Part shown: positions 45,180 through 54,252 of the stretch, piece after piece
How positions within the stretch are numbered: the stretch's first letter is position 1
How the letters are laid out: each line of letters begins with the position of its first letter
From: Flectobacillus roseus
GTDB taxonomy: Bacteria > Bacteroidota > Bacteroidia > Cytophagales > Spirosomataceae
Direction: 5' to 3' (one strand)
Assembly: GCF_030056665.1 (NCBI RefSeq)
Contig: NZ_JASHIG010000015.1
Length of the DNA: 64,000 nucleotides
Translations under genes and position numbers: made by a program
The notes under the pieces: model-generated
Told to the model about the DNA's origin: nothing
What the model saw: the letters and a program-made list of their open reading frames with translations, nothing else
The model's database searches: none

Positions 45180-45572
45180 ATGATTAAGTTTGCCTATACC
45201 ATTTTGTATGTTTCGGATGTTGAAAAATCTGTAACATTTTACGAAAAGGCTTTTCTGTTCACTACGAAGTTTATCAGCCCTGACAGTACATACGCTGAGT
45301 TAATTACAGGTGAAACAACTTTATCTTTTGCTCATAAATCATTAGCAACAAGCAATTTACCAGAAGGTTTTCAGGAAAGTAGTCTATCAACAAAGCCCTT
45401 CGCTATCGAAATAGGCTTTACTACCGATGATGTTGAAGCTTTGGTAAAACAATCTATAGAAGCTGGCGCCACCTTAGTAGCTCAACCCAAACAAAAACCT
45501 TGGGGACAAACAGTAGCTTATGTGCGTGATATTGAGGGCTTTTTGATAGAGCTCTGTACGCCGATGGGGTGA
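45180..45572 (+). CDS. VOC family protein (glyoxalase/dioxygenase fold)
   Basis: A 130-aa protein of two beta-alpha-beta-beta-beta units: KFAYTILYVSDVEKSVTFYEKAF at the N-terminus and a C-terminal WGQTVAYVRDIEGFLIELCTP, where Glu near residue 126 would be a metal ligand. The usual first His ligand is replaced (YTILYV), so the metal site may be incomplete or used for drug binding, as in bleomycin-resistance-like proteins. Activity unknown. Confidence 0.87.
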   Translation: MIKFAYTILYVSDVEKSVTFYEKAFLFTTKFISPDSTYAELITGETTLSFAHKSLATSNLPEGFQESSLSTKPFAIEIGFTTDDVEALVKQSIEAGATLVAQPKQKPWGQTVAYVRDIEGFLIELCTPMG

Positions 45573-45662
45573 AGATATTGAGTGAGTTAGTGATTGGAGA
45601 TTTAGTGATTCTCATTCTTAGGCATACATCATTCAAATCCTTTAAATCTTAAATTTATTTAC

Positions 45663-45706
45663 AAAAAAAGGTTGTCAAAGCTTTATAGCCTCGACAACCT
45701 TTTCTC
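45663..45706. terminator. Bidirectional terminator VOC gene / cysN
   Basis: AAAAGGTTGTC (45666-45676) pairs with GACAACCTTTT (45693-45703); A tract before and T tract after. It serves the convergent VOC gene and cysN. Confidence 0.85.
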
Positions 45707-45723
45707 ATTCTTTTATATCAAAC

Positions 45724-46974
45724 CTACAACACAAATCCAACTCCAACAGTTGAATGTGAAAATTCGTCAATCAAAATAAAGGCTCCATTAGATGGATTAT
45801 CTTCGTATTTATCTGCAAAAATTGGTTTGGCTGTTTTGATTGTTACCTCTGCAATTTCGTTTAATTTCAATTCAGAGAAATCTGCTATAACGTCATGATT
45901 TACGACATCATACTTTTTGTTCAAGCTTACAACTTTAGCTTTTGAATCGTTGATACCATGTTGTAAAATATAGTTACGACCCGAAGTAAGTGCTTGTGAG
46001 TCTAACCAACATACTTTTGCATTGATTTCTTTCAACTGCGCTGGTTGATCATCTGATTTTACCAACATATTTCCACGCGATACATCTACATCTGTTTCGA
46101 GCGTAATTACTACTGATTCTTTTGGGCCAGCCGTTTCGAGCTTTTGTCCAAATTTCTCAATCGTTGCAATTTTTGTGCTTTGTCCAGTTGGCAATACCGT
46201 TACAGTATCTCCTACCGCAAATTCACCACTAGCAATTTTACCAGCGTATCCTCTGTAATCGTGGAATTCTTCAGTTTTTGGACGAACCACAAATTGCACA
46301 GGGAAACGAGCTGAGTGCGAAGCACCAACTGCTGTTTCTGGGTGGAATTGCTCTAATTCTTCTAATAATGGTAAGCCTTTGTACCAAGACATTTCGTCAG
46401 ATTTGGTAGAAAGGTTTTGTCCGTACAAAGAAGACATAGGAATGAAAGTAATCTCTTGTCCTTCGAAAGATACTTTTGAAGCTAAATCTTCAACGCTAGC
46501 TTTGATTTCGTTGAAACGCTCTTCGCTATAACCTACCAAGTCCATTTTGTTGACACAAACAACAACTTTAGGAATACGCAACGTAGAAGCGATAAAGAAG
46601 TGGCGGTAAGTTTGTTCTAACACGCCATTACGAGCATCAATCAAAATCATTGATACTTTGGTGTTCGAAGCACCAGTTACCATGTTACGCGTATATTCGA
46701 AGTGCCCAGGGGTATCGGCAATGATATACTTGCGTTTTGGTGTCGAGAAATAGATATGTGCCACGTCGATTGTGATACCTTGTTCACGCTCAGCGATTAG
46801 GCCATCTGTCAACAATGACAAGTCAAGAAAATCAAGACCTTTTCTTTTCGAAGCTGCTTCAAGTGCTTCAATTTTATCTTTTGTAATAGATTTTGTTTCG
46901 TATAATAAACGTCCAATTAACGTACTTTTTCCGTCATCAACCGAACCTGCTGTTGCTATTCTTAAAATGTCCAT
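45724..46974 (-). CDS. cysN: Sulfate adenylyltransferase subunit 1 (GTPase)
   Basis: A 416-aa EF-Tu-like GTPase that drives sulfate activation to APS together with CysD. G1 GSVDDGKST (residues 10-18), EREQGITIDVAHIYF (switch I), DTPGH (G3) and NKMD (G4), then two beta-barrel domains. It ends at the barrel; there is no fused APS kinase (CysC). It is the last gene of cysH-cysD-(pseudogene)-cysN. The absence of cysC fits with direct APS reduction by the CysH here. Confidence 0.94.
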   Translation of the reverse strand: MDILRIATAGSVDDGKSTLIGRLLYETKSITKDKIEALEAASKRKGLDFLDLSLLTDGLIAEREQGITIDVAHIYFSTPKRKYIIADTPGHFEYTRNMVTGASNTKVSMILIDARNGVLEQTYRHFFIASTLRIPKVVVCVNKMDLVGYSEERFNEIKASVEDLASKVSFEGQEITFIPMSSLYGQNLSTKSDEMSWYKGLPLLEELEQFHPETAVGASHSARFPVQFVVRPKTEEFHDYRGYAGKIASGEFAVGDTVTVLPTGQSTKIATIEKFGQKLETAGPKESVVITLETDVDVSRGNMLVKSDDQPAQLKEINAKVCWLDSQALTSGRNYILQHGINDSKAKVVSLNKKYDVVNHDVIADFSELKLNEIAEVTIKTAKPIFADKYEDNPSNGAFILIDEFSHSTVGVGFVL

Positions 46975-47052
46975 CTACTGAGTGTGGAGTTTTGAGTGCG
47001 GAGTGAGGAATTAAAATTTTCATCAACATTGATGCTTTTCTCACTCTCAACT

Positions 47053-47412
47053 TTAATTTTTATTATTTTCTTTTGCCGTTTTACCAGATGCAATAAAAAT
47101 GGCTACTAGCTCATTTGCTTCATTCATCAAACTTTGCAGTAATACCTCTTTTATTATTCCTGACTCAACTAATAATTCCATCCAGAACAATGCTTCATCT
47201 GCTTCTTCTATCACAATGCCAATTTTTGAGATAAAATCGGCTTAAGATCTTGCTCTGCAAGAAGCCCGATAATTAGCTCCTACAGAAGTACCACAACGAA
47301 GTAATTGTTTTCCAATAACTTGGCAGGATAAATTATTTGGTAGTTTATCAACAAGATTGATTATTCGGAGTGCAAATGCTTTAGTACGAACTTTAAGATT
47401 TTCGTGTTTCAT
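47053..47412 (-). pseudogene. Four-helix bundle protein (23S rRNA intervening-sequence family), interrupted
   Basis: Reading from the ATG at 47412 gives 120 codons to the TAA at 47053-47055, broken by one in-frame TAA at codon 57 (47244-47242). Before it: MKHENLKVRTKAFALRIINL, QVIGKQLLRCGTSVGANYRA, SCRARS; after it: ADFISKIGIVIEEADEALFW and MELLVESGIIKEVL. The family has K at the stop position (RARSKADF), so a single AAA/AAG to TAA change explains it. Everything else in frame is intact, so the loss looks recent. It sits between cysD and cysN on the operon strand. Confidence 0.88.
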
Positions 47413-47499
47413 TTTGTAGAAAATAAAGAAATAGGTGATTTTTATTTCTTAGTAATTTACAAAAAGTTAACTCAACATTCATCACTCACAACTCATCAC

Positions 47500-48450
47500 T
47501 TAAAAATATCCTTGTTGCTTGCGTTTTTCCATGGCTGCTTCAGAGCGTTTGTCGTCGATGCGGGCACCACGTTCTGAGATTTCTGCTGCGAGGATTTCGC
47601 CAATAATATCGTCTAGCTCTACTGCTTCTGAAGATACCGCTGCTGTACAAGTCATGTCGCCTACTGTACGGAAACGTACTGTAGCTTCGAATGGAATTTC
47701 TTCTGCATCTTTGTTTAGGTATTCAGAATCAGCCCAAAGCATTCCATCTCTTTCGATTACCTGACGTTTGTGCGAGTAATAGATAGAAGGAATCGCCATT
47801 TTTTCTTCCTTAATGTAATTCCAAACATCTAATTCTGTCCAGTTTGAAATAGGGAATACACGCACGTTTTCACCAATCGAAATACGTCCGTTTAGCATAT
47901 CGAACAGTTCTGGACGTTGACGCTTAGCATCCCACTGACCGAAGTCGTCACGTACTGAGAAAATACGTTCTTTGGCACGAGCTTTTTCTTCGTCACGGCG
48001 TGCACCACCGATACAGGCGTCAAACTTAAATTCTTCGATTGTATCAAGTAGGGTTACTGTTTGCAAAGCATTTCTGGAAGCATACTTACCTGTTTCCTCT
48101 TTTACTTTACCTTGGTTGATAGAGTCTTGCACATAGCGAACGATAAGGTCGGCGCCTACTTCGTTTGCTAGCCAGTCTCTAAACTCAACTGTTTCAGGGA
48201 AGTTATGGCCAGTATCGATATGTACTAATGGGAAAGGGATTTTCCCTGGATAAAAAGCCTTTTGTGCCAAACGCACAAGGGTAATAGAATCTTTACCCCC
48301 TGAAAACAACAAAGCAGGACGCTCGAACTGCGCCGCTACTTCACGAATAATATAAATGGCTTCATCTTCCAACTCACGAGGAAATACACCCCATTTTGGC
48401 TGGGTTTCGGAAGCTACTTCTACATCTTTTTCTATCGATACATTACTCAT
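47500..48450 (-). CDS. cysD: Sulfate adenylyltransferase subunit 2
   Basis: A 316-aa PP-loop ATP pyrophosphatase-type enzyme that adenylates sulfate. PP-loop LLFSGGKDSITLVRLA near residue 45, FPLVHIDTGHNFPETVEFRDW, FDACIGGARRDEEKARAKERIFSVRD, SNWTELDVWNYIKEE, and the C-terminal FRTVGDMTCTAAVSSEA..IIGEILAAEISERGARIDDKRSEAAMEKRKQQGYF, all strongly conserved in CysD. It works with CysN, from which it is separated by the pseudogene. Confidence 0.96.
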   Translation of the reverse strand: MSNVSIEKDVEVASETQPKWGVFPRELEDEAIYIIREVAAQFERPALLFSGGKDSITLVRLAQKAFYPGKIPFPLVHIDTGHNFPETVEFRDWLANEVGADLIVRYVQDSINQGKVKEETGKYASRNALQTVTLLDTIEEFKFDACIGGARRDEEKARAKERIFSVRDDFGQWDAKRQRPELFDMLNGRISIGENVRVFPISNWTELDVWNYIKEEKMAIPSIYYSHKRQVIERDGMLWADSEYLNKDAEEIPFEATVRFRTVGDMTCTAAVSSEAVELDDIIGEILAAEISERGARIDDKRSEAAMEKRKQQGYF

Positions 48451-48635
48451 ATTCTATTATTATTTAATCAATATTCTTCTATATATTGAGTGATTTGAGA
48501 ATGAGCGATTTTGACTCATTCATGGTCAAAACTTCGGCTGTCGGCTATGGGAATTCGGCAAAAGAATTTCTCTATTAAATGAAATTTTTTGGCATAATAC
48601 CTAAAACTTATGGCCGATAGCGCATTAATTCAATT
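48451..48635. repeat. GAGTGATT and TTCGGC repeat remnants between cysD and cysH
   Basis: ATTGAGTGATTTGAG and CTTCGGCTGTCGGC..GAATTCGGC, the same wording as in the R1 flanks and R2 interiors. No gene. Confidence 0.4.
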
Positions 48636-49346
48636 TTATTTTGCTGCATGCAATCCGCACTCTTTCTGAGATGCTTCCCACCACCAGCGACCTGCACGAG
48701 GATGCTCTCCTTCGGTAATAGCACGGGTACAAGGTGCACAACCAATCGAAATAAATCCTTTGCGATGCAATGGACTGTCAGGAACACGGTTAGCTTTGAT
48801 ATAGGCCAATACCTCTTCGTAAGTCCAGTGGATTAATGGATTGAATTTAATGATTTGATTCGCTTCGTCCCATTCTACAATTGGCATATCCGAACGGTTA
48901 TCTGACTGTTCAGCTCGCAAACCTGTAATCCACACCTCTGCACCAGTTAGTGCACGTTTTAATGGTTCGATTTTACGAATAAAACAACATTCTTTGCGAT
49001 TCTCAACAGAGAAATAAAAACTATTAAAGCCCTTTTCTTTGGCTAATGCTTCGACTTTGGCTGTATTTGGGAAATACGTTTCGAATGATTGATTGTACTT
49101 AGCTCTAGTAGCATCCATCAAATCGTACGTTTCCTGAAACAAGCGACCAGTATCAAGCGTAAAGACACGAATATTGAGAGCAGCATTGGTAGGATTGTTC
49201 TTGTAGATTGCGTCGGTAATTACCTGATCTTCCTGCCCAAATGAAGTAGAAAACACTACATTTTGATAATTTTCGGCTACATACTGAAGCGCTTCGCCGA
49301 GAGAGAGTGATTCTAATGTTTGTTTTAACGCGAATAAATCTGCCAT
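48636..49346 (-). CDS. cysH: Assimilatory APS/PAPS reductase, iron-sulfur type
   Basis: About 236 aa from the start at 49346 (MADLFALKQT); a start at 49361 adds five residues. PP-loop-like STSFGQEDQVITDAIYK, then FTLDTGRLFQETYDLM, ENRKECCFIRKIEPLKRAL and SIGCAPCTRAI. The cysteine pairs Cys120/Cys121 and Cys203/Cys206 bind a 4Fe-4S cluster in APS reductases, and Cys230 in KECGLH is the catalytic one. This favours APS as substrate, in agreement with the missing cysC. First gene of the cys cluster; -7 element at 49413-49420. Confidence 0.92.
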   Translation of the reverse strand: MADLFALKQTLESLSLGEALQYVAENYQNVVFSTSFGQEDQVITDAIYKNNPTNAALNIRVFTLDTGRLFQETYDLMDATRAKYNQSFETYFPNTAKVEALAKEKGFNSFYFSVENRKECCFIRKIEPLKRALTGAEVWITGLRAEQSDNRSDMPIVEWDEANQIIKFNPLIHWTYEEVLAYIKANRVPDSPLHRKGFISIGCAPCTRAITEGEHPRAGRWWWEASQKECGLHAAK

Positions 49347-49412
49347 TTTCACATAAAGCAAGTATCGTACCTTGCTGATTTAGCGAGGCTTAGCCCCATT
49401 TCAATTCTACCA

Positions 49413-49420
49413 CAAATATA
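49413..49420 (-). promoter_or_regulatory. -7 promoter element of the cysHDN cluster
   Basis: TATATTTG on the - strand, 67 bp upstream of the cysH start codon. No clear -33 TTG. Confidence 0.55.
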
Positions 49421-49553
49421 TATAAAGTCTAGTGATAAAGTAGTCTTGTTAGGTGAAATATTTTTTATTTACATGAAATTTTCTCAATCTAAAACTGTTA
49501 TCTTTAAAAGCAATAGTGACAACTACGTGTGTCGAGCATAAATATAAAAAGCT

Positions 49554-50249
49554 ATGAATCAGAGACTTGTTTCGTATTTTGAAAAAACAAACAGTCGCAG
49601 CCGCATGTCGGACATGGACTTGAAGGATTTGAAAAATCTTGTGCGGAAAGGAGAAGGCAGTCAACTCGAATTCAAGCTAAAAGCCAAGCATCCTGAAAAA
49701 ATTATTCGTGAAATAGTAGCCTTTGCCAATACCGATGGAGGAACCTTATTGTTGGGTGTCGGCGACGACAAAAGTATTCCAGGCTTAAAATTCGCTGACG
49801 ATGAGGAGTTTATTCTGGTACAAGCCATTGAAAAATTTTGCGACCCTCCTATTAATTTTCAACTCGAACGAATGGCTATTACCAACGAGCGTGATATATT
49901 GATCTTTACGATACCTCAAAGTAATGAAAAACCGCATTTTGTAAAACTTTCGGCTAATGAGCCTCCAAAGGCTTATGTAAGAGTACAAGATCGCTCGGTA
50001 CAAGCCAGCAAAGAGGTTAAGCAAATTTTACGTCGTGAAAATGAAGAAGGTATTCGATTTGTATTTGGTGAAAAGGAAAAAGTGTTGATGGAATATCTAG
50101 CTCAACATCAAAATATTACTTTAGAAAAATTTGCTGAGATAGCCAAAATTCCTCTATGGCTCGCCTCAAGAACGTTGGTGTTGTTGGTATTAGGTCATGT
50201 GTTAAGAGTGCAACCCAACGAGTTAGTAGATACGTATGTGATTTATTAG
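49554..50249 (+). CDS. AlbA_2 (Schlafen-like) domain protein
   Basis: 231 aa from 49554; a start at 49605 (MSDMDLKDLKNLV) is also possible. The AlbA_2 domain shows EGSQLEFKLKAKHPEKIIREIVAFANTDGGTLLLGVGDDKSIPG, then KAYVRVQDRSVQASKEVKQILRRE, followed by a short C-terminal winged-helix-like part (LEKFAEIAKIPLWLASRTLVLLVLGHVLRV). Such proteins are usually called predicted transcriptional regulators or ATP-binding proteins. Target unknown. Confidence 0.87.
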   Translation: MNQRLVSYFEKTNSRSRMSDMDLKDLKNLVRKGEGSQLEFKLKAKHPEKIIREIVAFANTDGGTLLLGVGDDKSIPGLKFADDEEFILVQAIEKFCDPPINFQLERMAITNERDILIFTIPQSNEKPHFVKLSANEPPKAYVRVQDRSVQASKEVKQILRRENEEGIRFVFGEKEKVLMEYLAQHQNITLEKFAEIAKIPLWLASRTLVLLVLGHVLRVQPNELVDTYVIY

Positions 50250-50257
50250 GTTAATAC

Positions 50258-50490
50258 GCAAAATTAAATTTAAGTTTTGTGTTGAAGGCAAGAGGCACAA
50301 GGCAAAGAGAGTTAAATCGTTTTTAGTAACAATAGATATATTTTTGCCGAATGCCCAAGGCATTCAGGTATCAGCTTTCGGCGGTGGGCTTTGTAAAAAA
50401 GCATGGCTGTGGTTAATAAAAACATTTTAACACTCTGTGCCTTGTGCCTGTTGCCTTGTCCCTAAACACATAACTTAAATCTTATTTTGC
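50258..50490 (+). repeat. R2 inverted-repeat element, most complete copy
   Basis: Ends GCAAAATTAAATTTAAG (50258) and CTTAAATCTTATTTTGC (to 50490) are inverted. Inside are 31-bp arms at 50286-50316 and 50426-50456 that match at about 27 positions (AGGCAAGAGGCACAAGG versus its complement). The interior has GCATTCAGG, GCTTTCGGCGGTGG and AAAAAAGCATGGCTGTGG. No open frame. It fills the gap before the heme-copper lipoprotein gene. Confidence 0.75.
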
Positions 50491-50563
50491 TCACTAACTT
50501 AAATAGAGTGCTTAAAGCGTTTGAATAATACTTATTTCCCTTTACATTTCTCGAACCTCCAAT

Positions 50564-51952
50564 ATGAAAAACTCTTACTCCGCTTTGTTATTTGGGGCTT
50601 TTTTGGGTGTTTTTTTACTTACCCTAGGTTGCTCCAAAAAATCTATTGATAGCACTGACGCTACTACAGTATCCTCTTTTGACTTAATTCAGCAAAAAAT
50701 ACTCACCCCCTCATGTGCTACCTCTGGTTGTCATGCCTCTACTAGCGATAATACTTATGCCCAGCATGGCTTAGTATTGGAAAAATCGGTAGCTTATCAA
50801 AATCTTATTGGTGTAAATCCCAAAAATGATTTAGCCAAAACAGATAATCTGCAAAGAGTTAAACCTTTTAAATCTTTAGAAAGTCTTCTGTTTCATAAGC
50901 TCGAATGGGATGCCAGTCATCATAGCAATAAACAATACGGACTTCCGATGCCACTTGGAAGCAATCCTTTATATGTTGGACAAATCGAATTTATCAGAAG
51001 ATGGATAGAAGCTGGTGCGCCACGCACAGGCGATGTGGTAGACAAAACTTTGTTGGATGACAAAACACCTAGTTACGCAGCGAATAGTGCTCCTTTCGAA
51101 GCACTCAAAAGTCCACAAGAAGAAGGAGTTTCTGGTATTCAACTACATGTAGATGCTTTTAATGTAGCGGCTAATTTTGAGAGGGAAATTTTTGTTCGAA
51201 AAAGTTTGGGCAACTCTAGCGATGTGTATGTGAATCGCATCAAGCTCAAATCTCGTCCTAATAGTCACCACTTAGTGCTATATGATTTTAGAAATAAAGA
51301 TAACGCTTTGCTGATGCCTACCATTGATATCGTTCGTGATTTGCGTAATGCTGATAATTCTCTGAATGCTCTCACAGTTTTACAAATGTCAAATCATATC
51401 TTTTTGGGCGGTGGCACCGACCCTAATCAAGATTATACTTTTCCAGAAGGTATGGCATTGAAACTTCCCGCTGGTACCGCAATAGATGTCAATCCACATT
51501 ATTTCAATAAAACAAATCAACCGTTCCTGGGAGAAAACTACGTCAATCTTTACACTGTTCCTGCTGCCAAAGTTCAGAAAATAGTGCAAATGATTGATTT
51601 TAATAATACAAGCTTTAGTCTGCCAGCCAATCAGCGCACCACTATTACCAAAGATTTTAAATTTGATAGCAATGTCACGATCGTTTCGCTCACCTCACAT
51701 AATCATAAGTATGGTGAAAAATTTGTTATCAAAATCAAAGGAGGCACACGAGATGGCGAGACCGTTTATGAAAGCACCGACTGGGAACATCCTAAAGTGA
51801 TTAATTTTAGCACTCCTATACAACTAAAAAAAGGCGAAGGATTAACTTCTGTGGTAACCTATAACAATACTACTAACAAAAACTTAGGCTTTGGTTTAAC
51901 CTCTGAGGATGAAATGAATATCATCTTTGGATATTACTATGTTAACCCATAA
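50564..51952 (+). CDS. Lipoprotein with heme-c-like motif and PHM-type copper monooxygenase fold
   Basis: A 462-aa lipoprotein, lipobox Cys23. Residues 40-155 contain Cys51-x4-Cys56-His57 (CATSGCH), an atypical c-heme motif, and a planctomycete-cytochrome-like end (QIEFIRRWIEAGAPRTGD). Residues 190-460 resemble copper type II ascorbate-dependent monooxygenases: His235/His236 (NSHHLVLY), His312 (NPHYFN), His379/His381 (TSHNHKYG) and Met451 (EDEMNIIFGYYY). These match in order the CuH triad and the CuM His-x-His and Met of peptidylglycine hydroxylase. It is expected on the periplasmic or outer surface; the substrate is unknown. Confidence 0.75.
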   Translation: MKNSYSALLFGAFLGVFLLTLGCSKKSIDSTDATTVSSFDLIQQKILTPSCATSGCHASTSDNTYAQHGLVLEKSVAYQNLIGVNPKNDLAKTDNLQRVKPFKSLESLLFHKLEWDASHHSNKQYGLPMPLGSNPLYVGQIEFIRRWIEAGAPRTGDVVDKTLLDDKTPSYAANSAPFEALKSPQEEGVSGIQLHVDAFNVAANFEREIFVRKSLGNSSDVYVNRIKLKSRPNSHHLVLYDFRNKDNALLMPTIDIVRDLRNADNSLNALTVLQMSNHIFLGGGTDPNQDYTFPEGMALKLPAGTAIDVNPHYFNKTNQPFLGENYVNLYTVPAAKVQKIVQMIDFNNTSFSLPANQRTTITKDFKFDSNVTIVSLTSHNHKYGEKFVIKIKGGTRDGETVYESTDWEHPKVINFSTPIQLKKGEGLTSVVTYNNTTNKNLGFGLTSEDEMNIIFGYYYVNP

Positions 51953-52231
51953 AGCCAAATTCCAAATCATCAGCGACTTAATCCGTTCATAGATAAAATA
52001 TATCTTTCATTAATTGGGGAACTTTTTCTTGATGAATAAATCAGAAGAGATATTATATTTGCTCACTTTTAGCACTTTGAAATATTATCAGACAAATATC
52101 TATTACAAAACCCCTAACTTTTTGTGTTTTTTATAGATTAGAGAAACATGCTTACCAACAATAAGTCATAATTTACAGATAATCAGACAAGTAATTCTAA
52201 TCATTATTATAAAACACAAGCGATTCCATCT
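51953..52231 (+). promoter_or_regulatory. kup leader with promoter
   Basis: -7 element TATATTTG at 52054-52061 with TTG at 52029-52031, a 22-bp spacer. The predicted leader is about 165 nt. I see no recognised riboswitch in it. Confidence 0.6.
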
Positions 52232-54175
52232 ATGGAACACAAACATACCGACAAAGCCACAGCAGCGGGTCTGCTAGTGGCAATGGGAATTATCTACGGT
52301 GATATTGGTACATCCCCACTCTACGTAATGCAGTCTATTATAGGCTCCGCTCCTATCAATGAAACAACCGTTTTGGGCGGTTTATCTTGTATTTTTTGGA
52401 CATTGACCTTACAGACAACACTCAAATATGTTATCCTGATTTTGCGAGCAGATAACCGAGGTGAGGGTGGTATTTTTGCTCTATTTGCTTTAGTTCGTCG
52501 TCATGCCAAATGGCTTACTGTTCCTGCAATTATTGGTGGCGCAACCCTCCTGGCCGATGGTATTATCACACCTCCCGTGTCTGTCGCCTCCGCAGTAGAA
52601 GGACTTCGAATGATAAAACCTGATATTGAAACCGTACCGATTGTACTCGCAATTATCACTGTTTTGTTCATGTTTCAAGTACTAGGTACCAAAATGGTAG
52701 GTCGTGCATTTGGCCCTATTATGTTGATTTGGTTTAGTATGCTTGGTTTCCTAGGCATTGTATGGATCGCCAAAGACTGGAGTATTCTAAGAGCGTTTTC
52801 GCCGCATTATGCGATTCAGTTGTTAACCAATCCTTATAATGGAGAAAGTGGTTTCTGGACATTAGGTGCGGTATTCCTTTGTACTACTGGTGCTGAAGCC
52901 TTGTATTCAGACTTAGGTCACTGTGGTAGAGGTAACATTCGTGTGAGTTGGGTATTTGTAAAAATCTGTTTGATTCTTCAATATTTTGGTCAAGGAGCAT
53001 GGTTGATTCATCAAAATGGTAGTCTTTTGAACGGACGTAAACCTATTTTTGAATTGATGCCAGAATGGTTCTTACTTTGGGGTATTGTGATTGCTACGGC
53101 TGCTGCCATTATTGCCAGCCAAGCCTTAATTTCGGGTTCATTTACCTTGGTATCGGAAGCAATTCGTCTGAACTTCTGGCCAAAAGTTCGTTTGAACTAC
53201 CCTTCTGACCAAAAAGGACAATTATATGTACCAAGTGTAAACATCTTCCTTTGGTTGGGTTGTATGGGCGTGGTATTATGGTTCAAAGAATCTGCTAATA
53301 TGGAAGCAGCTTATGGTTTGGCTATTACCCTTACCATGTTGATGACTACCGCTTTGATGGCATATTATTTACATGTCAAAAAATTCGATATGTGGTGGAT
53401 TGTAGCATTCATCGTAGTATATGTATCTATTGAAGGCTCTTTCCTTGTTGCCAACCTACGTAAGTTTGTCCATGGTGGCTATGTTTCATTGATTATTGCA
53501 ACGGCAATTATTGCCCTAATGATTATTTGGTATCGTGCATTTATTATCAAAATGCGTTTGACCGAATATGTCAAATTGGTAGATTATATCGAGCCATTGA
53601 AAGACTTGAGTCAAGATATGAGTATTCCAAAATATGCTACTCACTTGGTATTTATGTCGAATGCGGCTCGCACGAGCGAAATCGAATCGAAAATCATTTA
53701 TTCGATTTTCCAAAAACGCCCAAAACGTGCTGATATTTATTGGTTTGTTCACGTAGATACCCTCGATGATCCATACACAATGGAATACAAAGTGGACATC
53801 ATTGAGCCAGACGACGTGATTAAGGTAACTTTCCGTCTTGGTTTTAGAGTAGAACAAAAAATCAATTTATACTTCAGAAAAGTAGTTGAAGAATTGGTAA
53901 AAAATGGAGAAGTGGATATTACTTCACGTTATGAGTCACTCAATCGTCAGAATGTAATTGGAGATTTCCGTTTTGTAGTTCTTGAGAAATTCTTGTCTTA
54001 TGACAACCAACTATCTATGTTTGAGTCTTTAATCATGAAAGCGTATTTCTTTATCAAAGACTTTACGCCATCTGAAGACAAATGGTTTGGTTTGGACACC
54101 AGCGCTGTAAAAGTAGAAAAAGTACCATTAGTTATTCGCCCTGCCGAAAACATTCGTTTGAAGCGTATTGACTAA
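52232..54175 (+). CDS. kup: KUP system potassium uptake protein
   Basis: A 647-aa K+ transporter: twelve membrane segments in the first 430 residues and a cytoplasmic C-terminal domain. It begins with the family signature AMGIIYGDIGTSPLYVMQSI, then LRADNRGEGGIFALFALVRR, GGATLLADGIITPPVSVASAVEG and TGAEALYSDLGHCGRGNIRVSW. Probably a proton-coupled importer. Its own promoter lies in the leader; the epimerase gene follows after 77 bp. Confidence 0.95.
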   Translation: MEHKHTDKATAAGLLVAMGIIYGDIGTSPLYVMQSIIGSAPINETTVLGGLSCIFWTLTLQTTLKYVILILRADNRGEGGIFALFALVRRHAKWLTVPAIIGGATLLADGIITPPVSVASAVEGLRMIKPDIETVPIVLAIITVLFMFQVLGTKMVGRAFGPIMLIWFSMLGFLGIVWIAKDWSILRAFSPHYAIQLLTNPYNGESGFWTLGAVFLCTTGAEALYSDLGHCGRGNIRVSWVFVKICLILQYFGQGAWLIHQNGSLLNGRKPIFELMPEWFLLWGIVIATAAAIIASQALISGSFTLVSEAIRLNFWPKVRLNYPSDQKGQLYVPSVNIFLWLGCMGVVLWFKESANMEAAYGLAITLTMLMTTALMAYYLHVKKFDMWWIVAFIVVYVSIEGSFLVANLRKFVHGGYVSLIIATAIIALMIIWYRAFIIKMRLTEYVKLVDYIEPLKDLSQDMSIPKYATHLVFMSNAARTSEIESKIIYSIFQKRPKRADIYWFVHVDTLDDPYTMEYKVDIIEPDDVIKVTFRLGFRVEQKINLYFRKVVEELVKNGEVDITSRYESLNRQNVIGDFRFVVLEKFLSYDNQLSMFESLIMKAYFFIKDFTPSEDKWFGLDTSAVKVEKVPLVIRPAENIRLKRID

Positions 54176-54252
54176 TTTTTCATTCATATTCAAATCGTGT
54201 TCTATCAAGCTTCTGCGTAGAACACGATTTTACTTTTAATAAACAATCATAT

